Positions 1 to 11,636 of a DNA stretch of 64,000 bases are shown piece by piece. The notes below the pieces were generated by a model, which worked only from the letters and a program-made list of their open reading frames with translations, was not told the origin of the DNA and did no database searches. The first letter of the stretch is position 1. The number at the start of each line of letters is the position of its first letter. The translations under genes were made by a program, and so were the position numbers. The stretch covers positions 86,258,840 through 86,322,839 of the forward strand of contig CM043971.1 of assembly GCA_014529385.2 (NCBI GenBank), given 5' to 3'. This DNA comes from Adiantum capillus-veneris (Eukaryota; Streptophyta; Polypodiopsida; Polypodiales; Pteridaceae).

Positions 1-1
1 C

Positions 2-127
2 AAATTCCCTCTAAAATTTCTCTTATGTAGGTTTTTCAAGCTTTTGAAAAAAGTTTATTTTAGTAAAATTCCCTCTTAAATTTCTCTTCTGTAGGCTTTA
101 CAAGCTTTTGAAAGAAGTTTATTCATA
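2..127. repeat. Tandem duplication, 64-bp period, two copies
   Basis: The opening bases contain two near-identical copies of a 64-bp unit, the first from base 2 and the second from base 66. Both carry the landmarks AAATTCCCTC, TTTCTCTT and CAAGCTTTTGAAA. No coding content is seen here or in the following ~170 bases. Confidence 0.8.
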
Positions 128-299
128 GCACTATAGTATTAATGCAAAAGAACAAGTCCTCTTGGCAAAAGTGCACTAATAATTACGAAAAGAACACACT
201 GGCAAAAGTGCACTTTAATTTTAAATTCAAACCTAACGTCAAAGAAGATCACAAGGGAATGGACATGGTGTTTCTCCATCCATGAATTGCATCTCCACA

Positions 300-856
300 T
301 GCGTAGTTGATCTCTCCAAGAGTACGTCATTGCTCACACAGCTGTGTGCGCACCCTAGTATCCCTCGCATCTGTGATCTCCTTCTCTGTGCGTGCCTCAG
401 AATCCCTCACAGATGTTCAAGCTGAAAGATTAGCTCTTGGTTTGTTTGCTTCTCTGAGAGACAACCTTAATATAGTCACCCCTCTTACCTATAGTCGGAA
501 AAGCTTGGCAGGTTGTCTGGACCACTGATGCAGGAAATAGTTGAGGTACATACCTCGCTTGCACTCGTTAAATATTGCCCCAACATGGGTTTCTCATCTC
601 TGGCCCTTGTTTGCATATGCATGCACAAAGGGAGGGGCTGTCGTCGAAGCTGGACAGGGACAAGGATGTGCTCAACTGTACTTGAGAAGCTATTGTGCAT
701 ATCCAGGGCATGAAGTTGCTTACACTTGAAGCAAGTTTACGACAGGATTGCACCAATGAAAAAAACCCGCGGATTGACCTGCAACAATCCCAACAAGGAG
801 TGGAGCTCAAGGCTAGCCTATAGCCCTTGCGCTTGTGTGTGTGTGTATGTGACTCT

Positions 857-887
<31 letters not shown>

Positions 888-1040
888 GAACAGAGAGCTT
901 ACTATGAGCTTGGAGTTTTTATGACCTTGAAGGGACTGCCAAGGAGGAGCTGCTTCATGACGGATACTATTGGCATCCACGTCATGATCATTATTGTATC
1001 AAGAAGAGGAGCATCTTTGCCTACGCATGCGTAGAGGGAG
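300..1040. other. Unassigned flank left of element E1 with short open segments
   Basis: No gene is recognised. Several overlapping open stretches of 60-100 codons exist. One minus-to-plus comparison is notable: a plus-strand frame at about 909-1040 (reading ...EELLHDGYYWHP... then IFAYACVEG) is open for about 44 codons up to the retrotransposon insertion, and a similar FAYAC-containing stretch occurs at about 590-640. A GT repeat followed by a 19-G run lies at about 833-888. The stretch could be a decayed exon or random open frame; it has no known-domain similarity that I can see. Confidence 0.3.
833..888. repeat. GT microsatellite followed by G19 homopolymer
   Basis: GT-rich repeats run into an uninterrupted stretch of 19 G residues (about 870-888). 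This is low-complexity DNA with slippage and G-quadruplex potential, and its length in the assembly may be unreliable. Confidence 0.9.
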
Positions 1041-1513
1041 TGGAATTGGAGCTGATCTCTTGAGACAACTAATTCCAGTGTTGGAAGATTTTAGCTACTA
1101 GTGTGGAAAGATTTCACACAGCAGAGTGAACAGGAATCAGAGACTAGACTGGAATGTGGATACTGAAATAAGAATCAGACTTATGTACTGGAAATAAGGT
1201 TCAGATTCAGAAGACTGGACGAGAAGTAAGTAAAACTGAAATATATGCCATGATTGGGATTACAGATCAGGATTATAGAAAATATGATTTACAGAGAGAA
1301 AGTACAGCCGCCAATACTGCTAATGATTCTCAAGTACAAGTATAGCCAAGGCGCTAACCCAAATGATAATAATTGCCAACCCGATTACAATGTAATGGGC
1401 CCTATTTATACACTTCTGGTTTATTGTAGTAATTACCATAGTAATTACTAAGTAATTCGCTGCCCATCTTCTAAGAAGACGTTCCCACATAATGAACTAT
1501 CCAGCCGTCTACA
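1041..1513 (-). repeat. E1 3' LTR
   Basis: The 473-bp repeat matches 11637-12121 over its whole length, starts TGGAATTG and ends GTCTACA. About 17 substitutions separate it from the other copy by eye, and it has one GATTCA-type unit where the other copy has three. Confidence 0.93.
1403..1410 (-). promoter_or_regulatory. TATA box in E1 3' LTR
   Basis: On the minus strand this reads TATAAATA just before GGGCCC. It is conserved in the other LTR and would lie near the U3/R boundary of the element's promoter. Confidence 0.55.
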
Positions 1514-1530
1514 TCCTTCCCTTGTTTCTT
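1514..1530 (-). other. E1 polypurine tract
   Basis: Immediately next to the 3' LTR, the minus strand reads AAACAAGGGAAGGA and then TGTAGACGG. A purine run adjoining the LTR start is the expected plus-strand primer site, and it fixes the element's orientation as minus. Confidence 0.8.
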
Positions 1531-1802
1531 GAATTTTGGAAAGAGTCCAAAATTTTTGAAAAATTCCCCTGTCTGATTCTGATGTGAGACTGAAAAATCC
1601 ATCGTCTGGTTTTGATGTTGGGATTCCGGCTTGACCACTGATAGAATGTCCATACAAAGATTGCGAGTAGGCAGTTGAAAAGGCCAATGATTGCGAGATT
1701 CAATTGAAAAGGCCAAGGTGCAGCTCTCATCAAGCCAAGGTAGAGCTGTCATCTCCACTTGCCTGCTAAGGAGAAAAGTCACCACTGAATTCTGAGATGG
1801 AA

Positions 1803-4800
1803 CTACCCAGTATCCTTCCATTGGACCGTCTTCCGTTTGCCCTTTGACCTGGATGGCGCCTGAGAAGTCCCAGTATCAGCATTCTCCTTCTGAATCAATT
1901 GGTAAATGGCCTCCTGCTCAAGTTGATCCCGCCGGTCGGTGGTCGTCTCTACTTCATAAGACGTGAGACAATGATAGGTTTTGGTGTCAGGATCATAGAG
2001 TGTACGCCTACCTTTGCTAAGTCTGGTTCTGGCCAGCTTATGACAATGCGAAGCCGTATGGATCCATCCTTCTAGAAGAGGCTGATTAGTTTTGACTCGA
2101 GCTTCGAAAAGAATCTCAGCCATCTCCCTGTATTGTGGTGCCAGACCCGGCTTTGCTGCAATGTCTTTTTCAAGTAATTTGGAAGATTCGACTGTAAGTT
2201 GTAGCAACTGATTAGTAATCCTGGTCAATCCTCTGACTTGAATCTTCCACTGGCCCATACACAGCTCGATCCTTTGCATCTCCTCTTTCAGTGCCTGAAT
2301 GTCATTGATTTGGAGAGCATCATTGAACACCGTCTGCCAAGTCTTCCATTCCACAGTTGAGCGCTCATACCAATCCTGAAGCTCATCAGTAATTTTGAAG
2401 TATGTGAGACGATCAACTGGTTCTTGATGTTGAGGATACAGCGCTGAAAAGAATCCTGGCAGCTCGGTTTCTCTTGCTGGAACAACATACAAGAGGACTG
2501 GAGAATCAGGCACAAATTCTTAGAAATTGAGAACAACGTGGTTCTCTTGCTGCATCATCTTTCTAGTGATTCTCACTACCTGGAACAACGTTCGGAGAGC
2601 AGTTGCTTATGCTCCAACGGACATTCGCGTCTGAGGTCCTCTGCTAGTGGTTGTCTGGTCCTCAAGAATGGCTTTGACTCTCTGATCCAAAACACCTCTG
2701 GCAGTTTGCATTTGCACCAAAACTTCCTTGAGTTGTACCCTAACATCCTTTATACAACGGTAAGTTGGTTTGTTACCCAGCAGAAGTTCCAGTTCCAGGG
2801 CTAGGGAGCGAAAATCTGTAGTAGACTGCCTTTGTCAGTGCGGGTTTGCCACTCTCTCATCAGCATTGAGTATCCATTTAGGAACTTGTTCCAGCAGCTG
2901 GGCTGTACTTGGATGCGCAGGTAATCGGCAAGCTTCTTTATCATGGAAAGATGCTGATTTCCAATGTTCTACCATTTCCCTGGCTCCCACATATAACCTT
3001 TGAAATCTTTCCAAGTCGGACAAAAGATCATCATCCTCCAAATACTGTCTGGTGATGGAGGCATGTTGATGTCTCAATTGCCTATTTAGGGTAATGAGCT
3101 GCAGTGAATGCTGATGATCAACAACTGGTCCCTCATCCTGCACTTTCATTTTCCCTTTAGCATCTCTGTTGAGATGAGACTAATTAGTTGGCTGATTCCC
3201 AGTGTGACTCGGTTGCTGCTCTTCAGTCTGCTGGTTACCCGACTGGTGCTCTTTGTCCTGTCCTTCCTGCTGGCCCTCATTCTGGCCTGGCTGTGACTGG
3301 CCTCAGTACCAGGTCTTGGAGGTGGAGATGATGGTGGGGCATCATCATCATCCTTTGTATGCCTAGCTTCTTCATCATCCTCCTCCTGATCAGCTTCATC
3401 TTCCTTGTCTTCTTCTTCCTCATCCGGAGAAGTCTATTGCTCAATATAATCTAATATAGCTTGATTCATCAGAGCATTATTGTACTCACTCACCTTGTCA
3501 TGCAAATCGCTCTGCATACTTTCCATCAAGGACTTTAAATTCTCTAAATTGAAAACAGCATTGCCTGATGGATTTAAAATTTCAGACAAGCTGTTATAAA
3601 TGTATCTTCAAGTCAGAGAAGCCTTCAGAGCTGTATGGTGCAGTAGCAGTTTTTTGAATTCCACCCACTTCATCCTGAGCATTGTTTCAGCCCGCTCTAC
3701 ATCTCTTAGTGCTTCATTTCGTAAATCCTTGATGATCATTATTTCAGATTCAGCCTTAGCTAACTTTTTGTTCAACAACTCATTAGTCCTTTCCGAATGA
3801 GCTTCCAGTACCTTGTGTTGTATGTTCTGCTCTTCCTTGGCTTTCTGGAGATTTTTAATCTGATTTTGTGCCTCTATCAAGTCAGATTTGATATTTTTGA
3901 CTTCCTCTTCTGATCCAGTAGCCTCCATCAGTTGTCCCATACAACTGACAATGGTATTCCAAGAAGACTGTATAAGGACTGAACATCTGTCTTTGACTGT
4001 GGTTGGATCAGAATCAGGAGGCTTATATATTGCCACTGGAGCTACGTAGGGTAGAGTCGCATAATCAGCTTTGCTGAGCAGAAGATGCCCTTTCAATGGC
4101 TTAGTTTGCATTTGCTGCAACTTGTTCTATTTTACCAGTTGCAGAAGGTTTTTAGTAATTGGAGTAGGAACACCACCAGGAAAAGTCGAGAACGCTGGAC
4201 CTTTCCCTTTGTCCAGTTGACTTTTGCCTTTGTCCCCTGAATGGTCTGCTATCTTCTCAACAGTGTCTGGCTTGGCATGATCTTTCCCAGATCCAGTAGC
4301 AACTATATTTTTTACGGACTGACTGGTCAGACACAGTCTTCTGAGCAGATTGCTGCTCAGTCTGACTCACTACAGCTTTCTGAGTGTTTACTATCTTGAC
4401 CTGGCTTTCTATCTGCTTCAAAAACTCACTGCTCTTTGTCAGTGTAGTCTTTGGCTTCTTTGAACTGCCAGCCTGTTCTGCAGTTGCTTTCCTTTTCAGG
4501 CCTGTTGAAATAGTTTGAATGTCCGTTTCTTCATCGTCTGAGGACAGCTCGATGTTCTTTGGCTCAGAAATTGGCTTCTCACTCCAAGCCTTCTCTACTT
4601 GCTCATTAGCATCTGTTGCTGCAGTAGCCCAATACAGGAATTTCCAAACATACCAGGTTTTGAAAACTTTTTGAGATTTTATCTTGACAGTTTGCTAGAG
4701 TACATTGTGCGAGAGAATTTGACAAAGATTAATAGGAACTTGTGGATCCAAAATCTTGGCCAACAGCATAGCAAACAGTTTTTCGGATACATACGTTGGG

Positions 4801-5539
4801 TTGTTTTTGAGACTTACTGCTTCGGCTACAAACGTGTAAGCAGTGGAGGCTTCCAGTCCTGCTCTACTGGAACTCCTTGAGTACTTGCCTTGCGCTTTCG
4901 TCTAGCTGTTTCATCCTCCTTCAGAGCTATACTTATCTGCTGCGCAGTTGCCACAGAAGGTTTGGGCTCATTGGGCATTCGGAATGCAAATGCTATGGCT
5001 TCTGGTGTCACTGACACCTTCCTACTATTTACCATGGCACTACCATTTTCAGCGTCGAAGGAATCAAGAACTTGCTTGATGATGTCTACATTAAAAGCAA
5101 TCCTTGTAGCTTGCAACCCAACTCGAAGATCCCAGAGTTATAGCAGAGTCATCGCTTGATCAGTAAAGACATAACGCTGGATTTTACTGTACGGGATAAT
5201 GGAAAGGCTTGCCTTTGCCTCAGCAACTATGGCCTGGGTTTCCTCAAGAGACTCCTGCATCTTCTCTGAGCGTTTCCTTCTACCCATACACTGTGAGGTC
5301 GATGACGATGAAACAGGCGAAAGAGACGATGACTTACTTGTCGTGTCGAAGCCGTTTCCTGGTGTCGCTGGCAAGGCTAGCTGACAGTCAACTGTCTCGT
5401 CAGAGGTCGAAGTTTGCGGCTGTAGCGAAGAAACCTCGGAGCTTGGCGATGGCGAATGGTTAACATGAGGGAAGGGTCGCGCAGGGGATTTATGAGGAAA
5501 AATGCTAACTCTCCTGACTGTTATACGTGTTCGCGCCAT
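1803..5539 (-). pseudogene. E1 extra 3' ORF (ORF3): plant-transposon-like domain, coiled coils, acidic linker
   Basis: Between integrase and the 3' LTR, one long coding region can be followed from an ATG at 5539 (MARTRITVRR...) to a stop at 1803, about 1,240 codons, interrupted by an in-frame TAA at 5138-5140 and several further stops or frameshifts. In order it shows a basic, serine-rich N terminus; a predicted globular part at about 5116-4680 with the phrase VSVTPEAIAFAFRMP, resembling the start of plant transposon/mobile-type domains found beside Athila-like elements; a lysine/serine-rich linker; a charged coiled coil (3608-4120, many E/K/L/A); a strongly acidic D/E tract near 3340-3430; and C-terminal helical segments (2835-3149, 1803-2513) ending in basic residues. 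No signal peptide or transmembrane helix is evident, so an envelope protein is not supported. Its role is unknown; an accessory structural or nucleic-acid protein is inference. The frame from integrase runs into it without a stop until 5140. Confidence 0.7.
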
Positions 5540-6985
5540 AAAAGCTCCACCACTCGCCGCTCCTAGACTTGTGTGTGTCGTTGCTATCGTGGCAGACATG
5601 CATTGGACAAGACTGTGACCCATCCTTGAAAAAATTACCACTAGCGTGCCATTTGACCGTTGGGCGACTAAAAATTGGAAAGTGTGTCCATACTGGTACT
5701 GGACTGATTTCCAGTCTGGCTTGACCATACTGGTATGGATTCTAAGGTTAGCCTGATTTGGTCCTTCTGGTACTGGTTCTGAAGTTGGAACTGGTTGCAC
5801 ATGAAAAAGTCCAAAAATGTCTGATTCCACTATCTCTTGATCAGCAACCTCTAGTTCCTTAGTACCTTGTTCTAGCTCAGTTTCTCTGGTCTCTGAATAA
5901 TAAAGCTTGATCTTTGCTCCATTATATACTCGTGGCAACATCAATCCAGATAAATCTTTCAGTCTGACTGTGCCATTGGAGAAGACCCAATCTACTTCAA
6001 AAGGTCCTGCCCAGGCAATCTTCAAGTTCAGCTTTTTTGGACCCAGTCTAGACTAATATAGAAGCACTAAGTCTCCTTTCTGGAATTCTTGAACTTTAAT
6101 TCGGCGATCATGCCAGTGCTTCCTTCGTTGTTGAACAATTTCTTGTTCCAACATAGCCCTTTTCCTGAGTTCATCTAATTGCATGAGTTCATCCAGCCTC
6201 TTTTTAAGATTATGGTTGAAGTCTAACCCATACTTCATAGCCATTCTTAGAATGGGGATCACAAACTCCATAGGAACCACAACTTCAGTACCATACACCA
6301 TTCTGAATGGTGTCATTCCAGTGGGTGGTTACCTTATAAGCTGTTCTATAAGCCCATAGAGCAGTCTGAAGTTTCAAATCCCACTGATCTGGTTTCTTTT
6401 GCACCACTTTTGTGAGAATAGTCTTTATTGTCTTGTTGCTACTTTCAACCTGTCCATTGCATCTGGGATAGTAAGGAGTAGATTTCCGATGCTTGGCTGA
6501 AAGCATATCCAATAGGATTTCCATAGTGTCATTGATAAAATGTGTTCCTTGATCGGTCACAATCTCTACTGGACATCCATATCGGCAGAAGACAATATTC
6601 TCAAATAGAAACCTTGCAGTTGACTTGGCTGTGTTGTCAGGAAGAGCCTTAGCTTCAACCCACTTGGTAACATAACAAGTAGCCATTACTATGTACTTGT
6701 TCTTCCTAGGAGTCACCTTCTTAAAAGGTCCCATAAAATCCAGTCCCCATTTCATGAATACTCCCAGTGGTTGTATTGGCATCAAGGGAGTCATATCTAT
6801 ACCTGTTGGTCGACCCATTCTTTGGCATATGTCACAAGTTTACAAAAACTTCTGACATTAGCAATCAGTGTTTGCCACCACAGACCAGCTTGCAGAATCT
6901 TCTTGTAGGTTACTTCGTTGAAAAAGTGTCCACTAGACTCACCATTATGCGCTTGTGAAATCACTTGCATTCTTCCTTCCATAGG
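5540..6985 (-). pseudogene. E1 integrase (zinc-binding, DDE core, C-terminal domain), frameshifted
   Basis: This encodes the enzyme that joins element cDNA to host DNA. The N-terminal zinc-binding part begins near 6982 with AHNGESSGHF and continues to CDICQRMGRPTG near 6830-6800, which lies in another frame, so an indel separates them near 6840. The core (6285-6818) has the three catalytic acids in context: GLDFMGPF, VTDQGTHF and NGQVESSNKTIK. A second frameshift near 6310 moves the reading to 6053-6316 (MTPFRMVYGTEVVVP). An in-frame TAG follows at 6053-6055, then the GPFEV...VYNGAKIKLYY C-terminal part. No chromodomain is visible. The catalytic residues survive, but at least two frameshifts and one stop make it a pseudogene. 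Confidence 0.88.
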
Positions 6986-7018
6986 GACACATCGTCGAAG
7001 TATACCATCGACACCCAG

Positions 7019-8469
7019 TCAATAAAGTAACCCTCCTATGATAGTAAATTTCAGGCTTTTTATGATCAGAGCTTTCTTCTGATTTTGCTTCCAATCCTCT
7101 AGAAAGGCACCTTGGAAAAGGAATTGATAAATATCATACCATTCAGGATCCACTGACTCTTCTGCCTCTAACTGAAATAAATCAGCATCCACTGGTTCAT
7201 CTCTCAAGGGTGATTCTAAATATCCTTCCGTACTTCTTGAAAGAAAATCAGCTCCACAATGGTTTCGGCTAGGCTTATGGAAAATTTTGAATTCAAACTC
7301 CATAAGGAACATCATCCATCTTATCAGCTTGCCTTGAATAATGACTTTGTTAATCAGAAACAGAAGAGCTTGATGGTCCACATAAAAATGGAATAACTTC
7401 CCCAACAGGTAATGCCTGAACTTCGTGGCACTAAAAACCATTCCGGGGGCTTCTCTTTCAGTAGTCGTATAGCCTTGTTCAGCCTGACTGAATCTGCGAC
7501 TAGCAAAATAAACCGGATAGTCTGTTCTGCCATCTGGCTGAGCTAATATTGCCCCCATTGCCAATCCCGAAGATCTACATGTACGTGGAAAATAATATAC
7601 CAATTCAGCTGCCTAAGGACTGGTTTACTGATAATAGCTTTTTTCAGATTCTGGAAACTCTCCTCACACTCAACAGTCCAGTTGAACTTACTGGTCTTCT
7701 TTGTAAGCTCATATAGTGGTACTGCTTGAGAAGCAAACTTGTGTACAAATCTTCTATAGAAATTCACATAACCCAAGAAAGAACTCAACTCTGAAGCAGT
7801 TCTGGGTGATTTAGCTTGCTGAACACACTGTATTTGGTCATTGGCCATCTCTATTCCATTGCGGGAAACCACATGTCCCAGTAGCTGTCCCTTCCAGACT
7901 AGAAAAACAGATTTTAATGGATTCAAACAAATCCGCTTCTCCTGACAGCGTTTGAAAACCATTTCTAGGAATAGAAGGTGTTGTTCCTCATCTAAATAAA
8001 CAATGAAGTCATCCATGAAAATGGCGAGGAACCGATGAAGAAATTCATTAAACATCTCCATCATACACCGCTGAAAAGTAGCTGGTGCATTGCACAGGCC
8101 AAAAGGCATCACCAGATACATAAAAGCTCCCCACTCAGTGATTGAAGTGGTCTTGGCTCTATCTTCAAAAGCAATCTGTAACTGGTTATAGCCGCTATAA
8201 CCATCCATGAAGTTATACATCTCATATCCTGCGATCTCATCAACCAACATATCAGTAAAAGGTAAGGGAAATGGATCCTTAATAGTCTGGGAATTTAGTT
8301 TCCTATAGTCGACACAAAATCTCAATTTTCCATTCTTCTTGGGGACGACGACTATGGGAAATAGCCAATCACTGCTTGCCACTTCCGTAATGAACCCAGC
8401 CTTGAGAAGATTATCAATCTCCTCCTTGACCTTCTTTGCATAGTTCGGGTTCATCCGGTATCTTTGCAA
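7019..8469 (-). pseudogene. E1 reverse transcriptase and RNase H, frameshifted
   Basis: This pol region copies element RNA to DNA and degrades the RNA strand. The RT segment (7543-8469) contains RFCVDYRKLNSQTIKDPFPL, FMDGYSGYNQL, MPFGLCNAPATFQRCM and the catalytic box IFMDDFIVY, a gypsy-type F-x-D-D. The segment then shows LLGHVV and LGYVNFYRRF typical of the connection. RNase H (7019-7603) has GAILAQ, VYFASRRFSQAEQGYTTTER, FRHYLLG and FYVDHQAL. The first RNase H strand (FHVHVDL) is in the RT frame and the rest is shifted, placing an indel near 7565. About 40 bases separate its stop from integrase, so no second RNase H domain fits. Confidence 0.92.
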
Positions 8470-8600
8470 TCTTACTGGCCTAGCATCCGGTTTTAGTGGT
8501 ATTCAGTGCTGACAGACTTCATGATCTACTCCCTTCAGATCTGTATGTTCCTAGGCAAACACATCTTTATAGTTCTGGAACATTTTTTGTGCTTTTTCCT

Positions 8601-9390
8601 TCATGCCGGGTTGAGGTGCTTCTTAACCTTGATCATTCTAGGATTTTCCTCTAATCCTAGGTTCCACTCTTCTACTTCTTGGTCGTCTGGAAGCAACCAG
8701 TTTGGTCCGACTCCTTTTCGTTCGGTCAATTCTTCAGTGTAATCCCAGGATGGTCCATTCATTTCTAAATCATTATTCTGATCCAGTGGGTATTCTTCAG
8801 AACATACTGGTTCCTCTACTATACCAGTATCAGCTGGTTCCACCATCCTTCCAATTAGCCGAACTGTTCTTTCCCCTGTATTGACTTCGGTAAGCTGATC
8901 AGGGAATTTTCTCTTCTGCTTGTCAGCCTGCTCTTTGTTCAGCAAGACTGCATTCAAGTCGATTTCTGCCAAAGGGAATATGTTCATAGCCGCTAGCATT
9001 CGCTCGATCTTTTTGGCTCTGTACTTCTGACACAACTCCTTCGGCCTCAGTTCCTTTTTCCAGCTCCTGGTATTGTTGGTCTGGATCTGGATTCTGCCAC
9101 TGTCCCCTTCTATGGTCAAAGTTTGGTTTGCATAGTGCTGTTCTCAGCCATGGGCGCCCTAGTAGCATCCCATATGCTCCCCGCACATCCAGGACTAGGA
9201 AACTGGTTTTGAATTTCTCCCTCCCAACTCTTATCTGCATATTTTCAATCATAGCCGTCGCCTGTATGACTCTATGATCTGCCATTCTTACTTTGAATGG
9301 TGCTGGTTTCATATTAGTGATACCCATTCTTTGCTGAAGATGGGCTCCCATTATGTTGACTCCTGCCCCTCCATCCAAGATAACGCTTGA
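8601..9390 (-). pseudogene. E1 aspartic protease and protease-RT linker
   Basis: The retropepsin-like segment (8923-9390) starts with LDGGAGVNIM, a D-G-G-A active-site loop instead of the commoner D-S/T-G-A but usual in some plant non-chromovirus gypsy elements. It later has GMLLGRPWL, matching the second conserved motif I-L-G-R/x-x-W/L. The downstream segment (8601-9119, overlapping in another frame) is an acidic linker ending before RT, so there is a frame change within the pro-RT region. The protease would cleave the Gag-Pol polyprotein. The gap of about 130 bases between this segment and RT is poorly conserved. Confidence 0.8.
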
Positions 9391-9426
9391 GAGAGGTTCC
9401 CACTGCTACCTGACCTTGTGATCTAC

Positions 9427-11602
9427 CTAAATAAGTGGAACTTCATCATCTCGGACAGTCGTCAGATCCACTGTTCTGGCCTCTGCCTCAGCTTTCCTGC
9501 GTTGTCTGATAAAGTTGGCCACCTCAGGCAAGGTTTTTCTTATATCCTCCAGCTCTACGGTCAGCTTCTGGATTCTATCACAAATTTTCACCTGAATTTC
9601 TTCTCTCTCTTGGTCAGATTGATCGTTAGAGCTTGAAGAACTGGTATCTTCACAATGCCATTCTTCTTTTGCAGTGACTCCACTCTTACCATCCACTCCC
9701 CTTTCATCAGCTAGTCCATGTACCACAGCCAGCATGGTTTCGGTCATGGCCGGTACTGACTGATCTTTATCAATCGATTGGGCTGGTATCCTCCGAATGA
9801 CTCTAGCTTCGGAACTTTCTGGCTTCTCTTGCAGCTTCTTAGCTAAATCCTCAATGATTTTAGCTTCTAGTTCCCTCTGCTCTTGCTACTCATCTACCAC
9901 CTTCTCTTTACCTTTGGCCTTCCAAACTTCTCTTTGTTGAGACCATTTGGCTACTTTTAGGATTGATTGGTACTTCTGAAATGTCTGGGATTTCTTCAAT
10001 GACTACTCCCTTGCTCTTGGTAACTACCCTGACTGGGACTGGCTCTGGTGCCTTAGCCTCAGTAGTAGTCATTACAAGTGCATCTGGACATTGGGCTGCA
10101 AAATGACCATACTTCCCACAAGTATAGCAATTCATGCTCCTGTTCTGGAAGTTTCCTCTTCCTCTTCCTCTGCCTTTGCCCATTCCTGGTTGGTATCTGC
10201 CACGTCCCTGACCAATACCACTGGTACCTAGTCTCTCCTCTTGAGCTACCTTGATTGGTTCTACCTTCACTGGTTCAGTGTAGGCAACCACTGACAGATC
10301 CTTTCCTTTCTTAAAATGGTGTATTCTGATGCCACAATTATTCCATAGGTGACCAAAGGCCTTGCAGTAGGTACATTGTGGACATTCAGTGGGAGATATG
10401 GTCCTTGGATTTGCATCTTGAACACCAAGTCTCCATCTTTCGAACTGGCTATCTTGTGTGGCTAATTTCTGCAATCTGCCTAGCCATCTCTTCAATTTTC
10501 TTGGTCCATGATCCCTTCTTTGATTTCTCCTTTGCTTGTTCATTGGAGCTGCTCTCAGAGCTACTGGACATTTCACTGGAGTCAAAAGTTTCAGTAGCAG
10601 AGCTACTGCTACTAATGGTCCTTTGCTTCTTGTGGATCTTTTTCTTCTTAGCCTGCTGTTCTAGTTTTAATGCCCTTTGGACCAGATCATTGAATTTTTT
10701 TGTAGGAGCTAGTACCTCCTCCTCCCTAAGCTTCTTGCTTCTGAACCCATTCAAGAACCATACCCTCAATCTCTTCTTAGATGGCGGTTCTTGCAACTTG
10801 GTTAGCTCTTTTATCTTTTCCACATAGCTACGGACTGCAAATTCCTCTGTTTGATCTTATCTAATTCACAAAGGATATCTTCGTCCCCTCTATTGTCGGA
10901 ATATTCCAACCTGAAGGCCTTAAGCAATTTGTTATATGATCTCAGCTGGCATGTAGGGTAATGGTAATACCATTTCCTCACTGCCTCCTTCAAGGTTTGT
11001 GGAAAATATTCCCCCCAATCATCTTCATCAATGTTTTTTAGTTCAACATACTGCTCGAAAGCTTGTATGTGAACATTTGAATCATCCTTTCCCCCCCCTT
11101 TGAATATTGGAAAGGAAATCTTTAGGGAAGCTGTGTAATCATTTCGATTACTACTGATCTTGCCACTTCTCTTCTTGGCTTCAGAATGACGCTTGGGAGC
11201 CTTCTTGCAATTGTCAGTGTCAGCATCCCAATCAATCTTTGTCTCTGTCTCAGTGTCAGTGTCTTCTCTGGTTTGTCTGCTAGAAGTACGGTGACTTCCC
11301 TTACTGCCCTTGGTATCCTCATCTCTCTGGCGAGACTGGGAATTCTTGGAACTCTTTGCCTTCCGTGCTTCTCGTTCTGCCTGTCGGCATCGAGAAAGAC
11401 AGGAGTGCTATGAGTCTTGCGCCTCATCAGCCTGACTATGCTCCTCCTGAGCCTCAATGTTAGTCATCTTCTCTTGCTTGGGGTCAGACTCTCTTCCTGA
11501 CTCCTCAGGAATGGAGTCCACACGAATGGTAGATTTTCGGCCACCATTGGATTTTGGTGCGATTGTTGAAAACTTCAACCGGGAGAAGATTCTTTCAGTC
11601 AA
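9427..11602 (-). pseudogene. E1 gag (capsid region plus two CCHC zinc knuckles), broken frames
   Basis: The first coding block after the PBS is Gag, which forms the particle and binds element RNA. It is spread over at least five open segments (11408-11602, 11122-11457, 10811-10993, 10449-10823, 9908-10585), with a gag-pro spacer at 9427-9747. The 10811-10993 part (VRKWYYHYP, LLKAFRLEYSD) resembles the helical retrotransposon capsid domain. The 9908-10585 part carries two zinc knuckles, CTYCKAFGHLWNNC near 10370 and CYTCGKYGHFAAQC near 10110, both C-X2-C-X4-H-X4-C. A glycine/arginine-rich stretch lies between them. The true start codon is unclear because the frame breaks are many. Confidence 0.8.
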
Positions 11603-11615
11603 TGAGCTTCAGCTC

Positions 11616-11633
11616 GAGCCACCGTGATCGCCA
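11616..11633 (-). other. E1 primer binding site candidate
   Basis: Three bases inside the 5' LTR the minus strand reads TGGCGATCACGGTGGCTC. The TGG start and the position match a tRNA 3'-end (CCA) primer site. I cannot name the tRNA by eye; TGGCG-starting sites are common in plant non-chromovirus gypsy elements. Confidence 0.6.
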
Positions 11634-11636
11634 AAA

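Noticed and set aside
590-1035. Duplicated FAYAC coding motif on both sides of the GT/G tract
   Set aside because: The nucleotide match is only about 25 bases around TTTGC.TA.GCATGC and can be chance.
1803-5539. E1 extra ORF as a retroviral-type envelope gene
   Set aside because: No signal peptide, transmembrane helix, cleavage site or cysteine-rich ectodomain is visible; the features are coiled coil, acidic and basic tracts.
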